In this document: one piece after another, positions 56,606 to 64,000 of the stretch
Layout: each line of letters opens with the position of its first letter
Position numbering within the stretch: position 1 is the stretch's first letter
Origin: Pseudonocardia sp. CNS-004
GTDB lineage: Bacteria > Actinomycetota > Actinomycetes > Mycobacteriales > Pseudonocardiaceae
Direction of reading: 5' to 3'
DNA length: 64,000 bases
NCBI GenBank assembly: GCA_001942185.1
Contig: MKJV01000068.1
Span: 372,001-436,000 of the forward strand
Notes under the pieces: generated by a model
The model's database searches: none
What the model saw: the letters and a program-made list of their open reading frames with translations, nothing else
Told to the model about the DNA's origin: nothing
Made by a program: the position numbers and the translations under genes

Positions 56606-58031
56606 TCACTCCCGCGGAAGGCGGGACTTCTGCACCTTTCCCATGTCGTTGCGCGGCAGCGCGTCGGTGAACCGCACCTCACGCGGTCGCTTGTGCGGCG
56701 CGAGCAGCGCCGCGACGTGGTCGATCAGCTCCCGCTCCGCAGGCACCGCACCCGCCGGCACGACGTGCGCGACGATCCGCTCCCCCAGGTCGCATCCGGT
56801 ACGCCGAGCACCGCGGCCTCTGCCACGCCGGGGTGCTCCAGCAGCGCGTTCTCGATCTCCCCCGCACCGATCTTGTACCCACCGGACTTGATGAGGTCGG
56901 TCGCGCTGCGCCCGACGATGGCGAGCGCCCCGCTCTCGGTCCACCGGCCGATGTCACCGGTGGCGAACCAGCCGTCGGCTGTGTGTGCTGCCGCGGTGGC
57001 GTCCGGGCGGTTGAGGTAGCCGGTGAACAGGCTGGGGCCGCGCACCTCGACCGCGCCGAGCGCCCTGCCCTCGTCGTCACCGCTCTGCTCGCCGGGCAGC
57101 GGGGCCAGCCGGACCTCGGTGCCGCCGAGCGGCCTGCCGACGGCGCCGACCTCCGGCTCGTCGGCGGCACGGGCCGCGGTGAGGATCAACGTCTCGGTCA
57201 GCCCGTAGCGCTCCCGGACCGCGAGGCCGGTGGCGCGGTGCAGCCGGGCGTGGTCGACGGCGGTGAGCGCGGCCGACCCGGACACGAGCAGCCGCGCGCG
57301 CCCGATCTCCTTGGCCGACTCCGGGTCGGACTCGAGCTGGTCGGCGAGCCGGTGGTACTGCGTGGGCACCCCGAACACCATCGACGCCCCCGCCGCGGCG
57401 AGCACCTGCGCGTCGAGCCTGCCGAGGTGGTGCAGGCTCCCGCCGCGGCGCAGCGGGCCGAGCACCCCGAGCACGAGCCCGTGCACGTGGAACAGCGGCA
57501 GGGCGTGGGCGAGCAGGTCGTCGGACGTCCAGTCCCACGCCTCGGCGAGCGCGTCGAGGTCGTACGCCACCGCGCTGCGCGGCAGGGTCGCACCCTTGGG
57601 CGGCCCGGTGGTGCCGGACGTGTAGATCACCAGTGCCGGGACGTCCGGTGCGGGCTCCTGCGTCGGCACGGGTCCGTCTGCGGCGAGGTCGACGTCCGTC
57701 CTCGGCAGGGCTGCGAGTGCCCCCGGCAGCTCCACGCCGGGCGCGGCGAGCACCAGGTCGGGTGCGCAGTCGCCGACCACGTGCCCCAGCTCCCGCTCCC
57801 CCAGCTTCGGGTTCACCGGCACGGCCGTGACGCCCGCGAGCAGCGCCGCCGTGACCCCCACCGCCGTGTGCAGCGACGACGTCGCGTGCACGGCCACGCG
57901 CCCGCGACCCACGAGCGACCCGGCGAGCGCACCGGCGGCGCCGCGAGCTGCCGGTAGGTCAGCGCGTCGTCGCCGAACCGCAGCGCGGGCCGGTCGTCCG
58001 GGTCGAGGAGAGCGGGGAACAGCGGAGTCAT
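56606..58031 (-). CDS. MatB-like acyl-CoA synthetase (two frame breaks)
   Basis: About 475 residues. AMP-binding motif YTSGTTGPPKGA, substrate region FHVHGLVLGVLGPLRRGGSL, ATP-binding RYGLTETLI, GYLNRPDAT...DGWFATGDIGRW, and DLIKSGGYKIGAGEIENALLEHPGV, which matches malonyl-CoA synthetase (MatB)-type enzymes; C-terminal lysine in NDMGKVQKSRL. Breaks near 57937-57942 and 56782-56786 both fit a missing G/C. Start overlaps the GlcD-like stop (ATGA). Ligates a short acyl or malonyl-type acid to CoA; substrate inferred. Confidence 0.85.
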
Positions 58032-59432
58032 CCGGTGACCTTCCCGGGGTTGAGGATCCCCTGCGGATCCAGTGCCTGCTTGACCGCGCGCTGCAGCGCG
58101 AGGACCTCGGGGCCGAGCTCGGCGCGCATGCCCGGCAGCTTCAGCAACCCGACCCCGTGCTCCCCGGTGACGGTCCCGCCGAGGTCGAGTGCCGTGGCGA
58201 CGATGTCGTCGAACGCGGCTTGGGCACGGGCCTTCGCGGCCTCGTCGCCGTGCGGCGTGATCATCAGCGGGTGCAGGTTGCCGTCGCCGGCATGCGCGAT
58301 GTTGGCGATCAGCACGTCGTGGCGTGCGGCGATCTCCTCGACACGGGCGAGCATCTCCGCCAGCGCCCGCGCGGGAGGCAGACGTCCTCGGTGAGGATCG
58401 CGTCGCCGCGCTGCTCCAGCGCGGGGTAGGCCAGCCGCCGGGCGTCGAAGAGCGCGTCGGCCTCGGTGGCGTCGGTGGAGAAGACCGCCTCCCGGGCACC
58501 CGCCGCCTCGAACTCGGCGTGGATCGCGGCGGCCTCCTGCTCGGCGGCAGGTTCGGGCAGGTCGGTCTGGGCGAGCAGCAGCACGGCCGCGTCCTCGGGC
58601 AGGCCGGTGTGCTTCCACGAGTTGACCGCGTGCAGGCACACCCGGTCGATCAGCTCGAACGCCGAGGGCTGCAGCCCGCGCGCGGTGACCCGGGAGACCG
58701 CGTCGCCCGCCGCGGCGAGCGTGTCGAAGAAGCCGACGACGGTGCGCGGCGAGCCGGTGCGCAGCGGGCGCAGCCGCACCGTGATCTCGGTGATCACGCC
58801 GAGCGTGCCTTCGGAGCCGACCATGAGGCCCGCGAGGTCGTAGCCCGCCACGCCCTTCGCGGTGCGCCGCCCCACCCGCACCACCTCGCCCGCAGCCGTC
58901 ACGACCTCGAGGGCGAGCACGTAGTCGCGGGTGACGCCGTACTTCACGCAGCACAGGCCACCCGCGTTGGTGGCGACGTTGCCGCCGATCGTCGACCACG
59001 GCGAGCTCGCGGGGTCCGGCGGGTACCAGAGTCCGTGCTGCGCGGCGGCCGCCCGCAGGTCGTCGTTGACCACGCCGGGCTGCACGACGGCGAGCCGCTC
59101 GGCCTCGTCGATCTCCACGATCTCGCGCATGCGCTCGGTCGAGAGCACCACACACCCGTCGACCGCGTTCGCGCCGCCGGACAGACCGGTGCCCGCGCCG
59201 CGCGGCACCAGCGGGCGCGCGTGCCGGGCACACGCCGCGACGACCGCCGCCACCTCGGCCGTGCTGCGCGGGCGGACCACCGCGGCGGCCGGCCGTACTC
59301 CGCCCACTCCGCCTCGTCGTGCAGGAACGGCGCGACGACGTCCGGGTCGACGAGCACGCGGTCGGCCGGGAGCGCGGCGAGCAGGTCGGCGACGAGTGGA
59401 TCAGCGACGACCGGATCAGCGGGAGCGGACAC
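58028..59432 (-). CDS. GlcD-like FAD-linked oxidase (two frame breaks)
   Basis: About 468 residues. FAD-binding PCMH domain with PRGAGTGLSGGANAVDGCVVLSTERM, GGNVATNAGGLCCVKYGVTRDYVLALEVV, GYDLAGLMVGSEGTLGVITEITVRL; C-terminal FAD-oxidase domain with HAGDGNLHPLMI and GEHGVGLLKL. This is the D-lactate/glycolate oxidase family. Breaks near 59288-59292 and 58376-58381. Gene pair with the acyl-CoA synthetase suggests catabolism of a 2-hydroxy acid to a CoA ester, but no proof. Confidence 0.86.
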
Positions 59433-59461
59433 AGCTCAGCACGCTAACCCGCGGGACGGCC

Positions 59462-60412
59462 TCACCGCACCCGGTCGTGGCGGAGCCGCTCCGCCAGCGC
59501 CCGGCCGAGCAGGTGGCCGGAGCGCCATGCCGTCTCGACGCGCGGGCTGCCCCAGCCGTCCCCGGCCAGCCCGACGCCGTCCGCGGTGAGGTGGAAGAGG
59601 TCCTCGCGGGTCCCCTCCGGCGAGGCGTGGGGCCAGTGCTGCGCCAGCGTCCACACCGGCTCGGCACGGACACCGAGCAGGTCCCGCAGCGCGTGGAGCA
59701 CCGGCCCGATCGCGGTGTCCGGCGCGGCCGCGTGCGCCCGCGCGACGTCGGCGGTGGTGTGCGCCACCAGCACGGCCGCGCCGTCGCCGCGCCGCGCGCC
59801 GTCGTCGGCGATCATGGTGAGCACCGGGTGGTCGTTGACGAACGCGGCCGCAGCTCCGGCCACTCCCGGGCGGCCCACCCGGCGGCGACGGCGATCGCGG
59901 GCCGCCACCGGCGGCCGGCCACCCGCACCGCGGCCGGGTGGCCGGGAGCGAGCAGCTCCAGCGCCTGCGGGTCGGGCGGCGAGCACGACGGCGTCGGCCT
60001 GCTCGCCGTCGACCACCGGGCCCGGGCCGACCCGGCGCACCTCCCGGCCGAGCTCGACGGTGAGCCCGCGGGCCAGCTCGGCGACGAGCCCACCCAACCC
60101 CGCGGGAGCCGCCCAACGCTGCGGTCCCGGCGCACGCTCGGGGGACCCGCTGCCCAGCACGGCGAGCTCGGACGTCCACGGCCGGGCGAGCCCCGCGGCC
60201 TGCCACCGCCGCACCACCTGTTCGAAGTCCGGGTCCCGCACCGTGAAGTAGGCGGCACCGAGATCCACCGGACGGCCGGCCAGCGCCGCACCGCCCATCC
60301 GCCCGCCGACCTCGCGCGCCCGTTCCACCATCCGCACCGGCACGCCGGCAGCGGCGAGCCCGGCCGCGCACGCCGTCCCGGCGATGCCCGCTCCGACCAC
60401 CACGACCGACAC
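59462..60412 (-). CDS. NAD(P)/FAD-dependent oxidoreductase, renalase-like (compensating frame breaks)
   Basis: About 317 residues. FAD motif VVVVGAGIAGTACAAGLAAAGVPVRMVERAREVGGRMG, then VDLGAAYFTVRDPDFEQVV typical of the short bacterial renalase-like family, and GVGLAGDGWGSPRVETAWRSGHLLGRAL at the end. The middle (about residues 140-190) reads in another frame between two breaks near 59985 and 59852; corrected sequence there is PDPQALELLAPGHPAAVRVAG...AAFVNDHP. Substrate not known. Confidence 0.82.
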   Translation of the reverse strand: MSVVVVGAGIAGTACAAGLAAAGVPVRMVERAREVGGRMGGAALAGRPVDLGAAYFTVRDPDFEQVVRRWQAAGLARPWTSELAVLGSGSPERAPGPQRWAAPAGLGGLVAELARGLTVELGREVRRVGPGPVVDGEQADAVVLAARPAGAGAARSRPPGRGAGGRPPVAARDRRRRRVGRPGVAGAAAAFVNDHPVLTMIADDGARRGDGAAVLVAHTTADVARAHAAAPDTAIGPVLHALRDLLGVRAEPVWTLAQHWPHASPEGTREDLFHLTADGVGLAGDGWGSPRVETAWRSGHLLGRALAERLRHDRVR

Positions 60413-60414
60413 GC

Positions 60415-60476
60415 CCAGAACCTAGTGCCGGCGTCCGACGCGAGCGGGTGCCCGTTCGCACCACTCTTGGTGATCA
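60415..60476. repeat. 62-bp repeat family, truncated copy
   Basis: The right part AGTGCCGGCGTCCGACGCGA to CACCACTCTTGGTGATCA follows the family consensus, but the left TGATC end is missing because the sequence runs into the neighbouring gene start. First of three consecutive copies. Confidence 0.5.
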
Positions 60477-60496
60477 GGCATGGCGAGCACGACGCG

Positions 60497-60558
60497 TGAT
60501 CGCCGGAAGTGGCGCGACAGCGCCGGATGTGACGCCCTTGCACCATCTCTGCCGATCA
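60497..60558. repeat. 62-bp palindromic repeat family, copy 3
   Basis: Starts TGATCGCCGGAAGTGGCGCG and ends CTCTGCCGATCA; 62 bp. The centre is less symmetric than copies 2 and 4. Lies in the 310-bp gap between divergent and unrelated gene ends (oxidoreductase start and menC stop). Confidence 0.7.
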
Positions 60559-60567
60559 TGTGCACGT

Positions 60568-60629
60568 CGATCGTCGGTAGTGGTGGCGAGGCGACAGATC
60601 AGTCGTCCCGGCACCGTTTCCGGCGATCA
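60568..60629. repeat. 62-bp palindromic repeat family, copy 4
   Basis: Starts CGATCGTCGGTAGTGGTGGC, inner core GCGACAGATCAGTCGT, ends TTTCCGGCGATCA; 62 bp. Nine bases after copy 3. Closest relative is copy 2 at 25392. The following 90 bp up to the menC stop show nothing further. Confidence 0.8.
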
Positions 60630-60721
60630 CGAGCCACCGGCAGGCCCCGATCGCCTACGGCCACCAGCCTTCGCCTCGCCGGGCGCCCGCCCGGGTCACG
60701 AAGCCCGCCGACCCGGGTTCC

Positions 60722-61687
60722 TCACGGAGTGCCGATCGCTCCACCTGGGACGGTTGCCGCGGCGACCCGGGCCAGCCGGTCCTCCCACCACCGCACCCGC
60801 TCGGAACCGGCGGCGACGTCCGCGCGCCGCGCCGGCTCGGGGGCGCACCGCGGCACCGGCAGCCACCCGTCGCGCGGTGCGAACGGGTCCTCGACGACGT
60901 CCGCGGTGAGCAGCGCCCCCGTTCCGAGGCCGCAGGCCATGTCGAGCCGCGGCAGCGCCCCGGCCAGGGCCAGCTCGGCGGCCATCCCGACGCTCGTCTC
61001 CAGCGCCGACGACACGACGCACGGCAGCCCGCACGCCTCCGCGACGGCCAGCGCCCTGCGCACCCCGCCGAGCGGGGCGACCTTGAGCACCGCGACGTCC
61101 GCCGCCCCCGCCACCGCGACGCGCAACGGGTCCTCCGCCCGGCGGATCGACTCGTCCGCCGCGATCGGGACATCGACCCGGCGCCGCACCGCCGCCAGCT
61201 CCTCGAGCGTCCGGCAGGGCTGCTCGACGTACTGCAAGCCGCCCGCCGCGCGGTCCAGCGCCCCGATCGCGCCGACCGCCTCGTCCACGGTCCACACCGC
61301 ATTCGCGTCCACGCGGACCGCGCCGTCCGGGCCGAGTGCGTCCCGCACGGCGGCCACCCGCTCCAGGTCGGCGGGCAGGCTGCCGGGCGCGTCCGCCACC
61401 TTGACCTTGGCGGTGCCGCACCCCGAGGCCCGCACGATCTGCTGCGCCCGCTCCGGCCCGACGGCCGGCACGATGCAGTTCACCGGCACCCGGTCCCGCA
61501 CCGGCTCCGGCCAGCCCTCCTCCGCGGCCTCCCGGGCGGCCGCGAGCCACGGCACCGACTCCCGGTCGTCGTAGTCGGCGAAGGGGCAGAACTCCCCCCA
61601 CCCCGCCGGGCCCTCGATCAGCACGCCCTCGCGGACGGTGATCCCCCGGAACCGCGTGGAAAGCGGGATGGAGTAGACGTCGAGCAC
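60722..61687 (-). CDS. menC: o-succinylbenzoate synthase (actinobacterial MenC)
   Basis: A 321-residue enolase-superfamily enzyme that dehydrates SHCHC to o-succinylbenzoate in menaquinone synthesis. Catalytic and metal residues visible: first Lys in TAKVKVA, Asp in VRVDANAVW, Glu in QYVEQPC, Asp in IAADES, and Lys in VLKVAPLGG. It follows the short actinobacterial type (START at VLDVYSIPLSTRFRGI, WGEFCPFADYDDRESVPWL). No other men genes nearby. GTG start at 61687. Intact. Confidence 0.92.
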   Translation of the reverse strand: MLDVYSIPLSTRFRGITVREGVLIEGPAGWGEFCPFADYDDRESVPWLAAAREAAEEGWPEPVRDRVPVNCIVPAVGPERAQQIVRASGCGTAKVKVADAPGSLPADLERVAAVRDALGPDGAVRVDANAVWTVDEAVGAIGALDRAAGGLQYVEQPCRTLEELAAVRRRVDVPIAADESIRRAEDPLRVAVAGAADVAVLKVAPLGGVRRALAVAEACGLPCVVSSALETSVGMAAELALAGALPRLDMACGLGTGALLTADVVEDPFAPRDGWLPVPRCAPEPARRADVAAGSERVRWWEDRLARVAAATVPGGAIGTP

Positions 61688-61711
61688 CGCCCGACCCTAC
61701 GTGCGACGCCC

Positions 61712-61857
61712 CGACTCACATGCACCGAGAGCGCGACTCGCGCACATCCACAGCGCGACTCGCGGAAAGGGGTTGGCGCCGCCCTCACCCCGCGAGTCGG
61801 GGTTTCCGTGCGGGCGAGTCGCTGTCCGCGTGCACGGGAGTCGCGGAGTGGGTGCGC
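61712..61857. repeat. CGCGACTCGCG repeat cluster 3
   Basis: Units ACTCACATGCACCGAGAGCG, CGCGACTCGCGCACATCC, CGCGACTCGCGG, then CCCCGCGAGTCGGGG, GGGCGAGTCGCTG and CGGGAGTCGCGG. About 145 bp between the menC start and the monooxygenase stop. Longest of the three clusters. Confidence 0.8.
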
Positions 61858-61860
61858 GGG

Positions 61861-63318
61861 CTACACGAGCAGCTCGTGGTCGGCCGGGCGGACCTTGCGG
61901 GTGCGGCGGCGGAAGTCGAAGGTGTAGCCCGGCCAGAGGGTGCGGTTGCGACCGTCGTCGTCGAGGTACCAGCTGGCGCAGCCGCCCGCGGTCCACACCG
62001 AGCCGTCCAGCCTGCGCTGCAGGCCGGCGTTGTAGGCCTGCTGGCGGTCGCGGCGGGTGTCGAGGGCCGTGGCGCCGTACTCGTCGAGGACGCGCAGTGC
62101 GTCGAGCACGTAGTTGAGCTGCGACTCGATCATGAAGATCATCGAGCTGTGCCCGAGCCCGGTGTTCGGGCCGGTGAGCACGAACAGGTTCGGAACCCGG
62201 AGATCGTCGTGCCCAGGAAGCCCTCGACGGCGCCCTGGTCGGCGAGCCGCTCGCCGTCACGACCGACGATCGGCACCGACTTGCCCAGCCCGGCCCCCAC
62301 CCTGAACCCGGTGCCGAAGATGATCGTGTCGACCTCGTGCTCCGCCCCGTCGGCCGTGACCACGCGCTCGGCGTGACCCGCACGATCTTCTCGGTGACCA
62401 CGTCGGCATTGGGCTGCTTCAGCGCCGGGTAGTAGTCGTTCGACATCAGGATGCGCTTGCAGCCGATCGTGAAGTCCGGGGTGAGCTTGGCCTCGAGGCC
62501 GGGGCGGCCGGCGAACGTCCGGTGCAGGTAGGCGCGGGCGAACCGCTCGACGACGGCCATCCGCCGCGGCTTCAGGAACCCGCTGACGAGCATCTCGTTG
62601 CGCGCGTAGATCAGCGCGCGCGCCACCTTCTGCGCCGCGGGCACGGCCCGGTAGAGGCGCCGGACCGCGGCGGACACCGGCCGGTCCGGCTTCGGCAGCA
62701 CCCAGGGCGCCGTGCGCTGGAACAGCGTCAGCGACGCCACCTGTGGCTGGATCGCGGGCACGAACTGGATCGCGCTCGCGCCCGTGCCGATCACGGCGAC
62801 GCGGCGACCGGTCAGGTCGTGGTCGTGGCGCCACTGCGCGGAGTGGAAGGCGATGCCGGTGAACTCGTCGAGGCCGGGGATGTCGGGCACGGACGGCTCG
62901 TGCAGCGCCCCGGTGCCCCACACGACCGCCCGCGCGTGCACCTGCGTGCCGTCGGAGAGCTGCAGGTCCCAGCGGGCACCCGCCCAGCGGGCGGAGGTGA
63001 CCTCGGCGCGTACCGGATCCGGTCGCGCAGCCCGAAGCGGTCGGCGACGTGTTCGAGGTACGCGCGGATCTCCGGCTGCCGGGCGAAGGTGCGCGTCCAC
63101 TCCGGGTTCGGGGCGAACGAGAACGAGTACAGGTGCGACTGCACGTCGCAGGCGCAGCCGGGATAGGTGTTGTCGCGCCAGGTGCCGCCGAGGGTGTGGC
63201 CCTTCTCCAGGATGACGAAGTCGTGGCGGCCCGCCTGGTGCAGCCGCACCGCGGCGCCGAGGCCGGCGAAACCGCTCCCGACGATCGCGACGTCCACGTG
63301 CGTCCCGGTCCCGTGCAT
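61861..63318 (-). CDS. Baeyer-Villiger-type flavin monooxygenase (three frame breaks)
   Basis: About 486 residues. FAD motif VDVAIVGSGFAGLGAAVRLHQAG, GGTWRDNTYPGCACDVQSHLYSFSF, BVMO fingerprint FTGIAFHSAQW, NADPH motif VAVIGTGASAIQFVPAI, then DTIIFGTGFR and NLFVLTGPNTGLGHSSMIFMIESQ. Breaks near 63008-63010, 62370 and 62191-62193 each fit a missing G or C. Oxygenates ketones or aldehydes; substrate unknown. Divergent from a TetR gene with two operator copies between them. Confidence 0.88.
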
Positions 63319-63336
63319 CGCGCCTCCTGAGTGGGG

Positions 63337-63364
63337 TTACCACCGGTAAGTTACCACGAGTAAG
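63337..63364. promoter_or_regulatory. tandem TetR-type operators
   Basis: Two adjacent 14-bp copies, TTACCACCGGTAAG (63337-63350) and TTACCACGAGTAAG (63351-63364), each with TTAC...GTAA dyad symmetry. They lie between the monooxygenase and TetR genes and probably bind the TetR protein to control both. Confidence 0.8.
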
Positions 63365-63377
63365 TTCCTTCGGGAGG

Positions 63378-63980
63378 TCGCGTCCGTCGGAGACCCGAGC
63401 GCCCCGCCGCCGCATCGGCCGAGCCGAACGCGAGCGCCAGATCCTCGACGCGGCGCTCGCCGTGTTCGGTGAGCGCGGCTACCAGGGCGCCTCGATGGAC
63501 CAGGTCGCCGAACGCGTCGGCGTCACGAAGCCGGTGCTCTACACGCACTTCGGCTCCAAGCACGGGCTGCTGCTGGCCTGCATCGCGCGGGCGCGGGCCG
63601 ACCTGCTGGAGGTGACGTCGACGGCCGCCGCATCGGCCTCGACCCCCGAGGAGATGCTGCGCCTCGGCACGCTCGCCTTCTTCGACTACCTGCAGGACCG
63701 CGCCCCGGAGTGGACGGTGCTCTACTCGGAGTCGGCGGTGGCGGGCGAGGCGCTCGAGGAGATCCGGGCCCAGCAGACCGACTTCATCGCCGCCCTGCTG
63801 GCCGCCCAGGCCCCGGACGCCGATGCCCAGCGCCTCACCGGGTGGGCGCAGATCATCGTGGGCGCCTGTGAGCGGCTGGCGCTGTGGCGGGCGCGGGCCG
63901 ACGTCAGCAGCGAGCAGGCAACCGACTACCTGATGGACCTGGTCTGGACGGGTCTGGCGGGCGTCGCGAACCGCCCGTAG
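63378..63980 (+). CDS. TetR-family transcriptional regulator
   Basis: About 200 residues with the TetR DNA-binding domain RERQILDAALAVFGERGYQGASMDQVAERVGVTKPVLYTHFGSKHGLLLACIARA and a helical ligand domain. The first in-frame GTG (63462) would cut off helix 1 of that domain, and no ATG/GTG/TTG lies between the upstream GGGAGG (63372-63377) and the domain. Either the start is missed through sequence error or translation starts at a rare codon; I place the start just after the GGGAGG. Likely represses the divergent monooxygenase. Confidence 0.85.
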   Translation, partial: SRPSETRAPRRRIGRAERERQILDAALAVFGERGYQGASMDQVAERVGVTKPVLYTHFGSKHGLLLACIARARADLLEVTSTAAASASTPEEMLRLGTLAFFDYLQDRAPEWTVLYSESAVAGEALEEIRAQQTDFIAALLAAQAPDADAQRLTGWAQIIVGACERLALWRARADVSSEQATDYLMDLVWTGLAGVANRP

Positions 63981-64000
63981 CGCTCGCCCCGACCGTACGA

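Noticed and set aside
61712..61857. A methylation-based phage-defence or integron attachment site
   Set aside because: The repeats are palindromic clusters at three unrelated gene ends with no integrase, methyltransferase or nuclease gene nearby.

Overview
The window is very GC-rich, densely coded DNA with GTG/ATG starts, ATGA stop-start overlaps and strong third-position GC bias. Its gene content (CsoR copper repressors, CmtR-type sensor, ECF42 sigma factor with a DGPF partner, ESX/WXG-type proteins, EthA-like monooxygenase, actinobacterial MenC) points to an actinobacterium, most likely a Pseudonocardiales member such as Pseudonocardia. The genus is inferred; no rRNA or tRNA gene is present to fix it.

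Layout. 0-4 kb (minus): an unusual complex-I-like membrane cluster, nuoA - a fused and degenerate NuoB/NuoD-like protein with a His-rich linker - nuoH - nuoJ - nuoK - nuoL (cut by the window edge). 4-8.4 kb (plus): a copper-homeostasis operon with two tandem csoR repressors, copZ, a secreted HVHP copper-binding protein and copA; CsoR-like boxes lie both inside it and between it and nuoA. 9-14 kb: acetyltransferase, CmtR/CDF transporter/methyltransferase metal cluster, cyclase, and an ECF42-DGPF pair. 14-20.8 kb: endonuclease V, an EEP-family hydrolase, a PASTA protein, an ABC-F ATPase, and a divergent CxxC-oxidoreductase / XRE-cupin regulator pair. 20.8-29.2 kb (minus): EthA-like monooxygenase, VWA protein, DadA-like oxidase and a heterodimeric ABC exporter. 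29.4-38 kb: copper-protein look-alikes (HVHP paralogue, DUF5134, PepSY, CopC-CopD, YcnI, and a secreted beta-propeller with a cupredoxin-like segment) in which recognisable copper ligands are mostly replaced. 38.3-39.9 kb: a [2Fe-2S] ferredoxin and its reductase. 40-48 kb (plus): an Ldh2-type dehydrogenase, then a LacI-controlled sugar module (binding protein, two permeases, ThuA, Gfo/Idh/MocA). 48-50.8 kb: a degenerate 2H phosphoesterase, a small ESX-like gene set with tandem repeats, and an SRPBCC protein. 50.8-54.9 kb: PfkB kinase, secreted beta-helix protein, GH16-like protein, PHP protein. 55-64 kb (mostly minus): CYTH-CHAD protein, acyl-CoA synthetase, GlcD-like oxidase, FAD oxidoreductase, menC, a Baeyer-Villiger-type monooxygenase and its divergent TetR regulator.

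Two themes run across the window. First, about thirty otherwise conserved genes carry single-base frame breaks, nearly all explained by one missing G or C in a short G/C run (often GGGG read as GGG). This looks like systematic sequence error rather than mass gene decay, so I annotate the full gene spans and note each break. Second, the intergenic DNA holds at least three families of palindromic repeats (a 62-bp family, a 44-bp family with one copy inside a coding region, and clusters built on CGCGACTCGCG), plus a candidate 88-bp MITE-like element.

The strongest candidate for an undescribed system is the first 4 kb: a proton-pumping complex-I membrane arm whose NuoB/NuoD-like connecting protein contains no cysteine, has lost the quinone-site GPQHP motif, carries a His-rich linker, and is preceded by a CsoR-like copper box.
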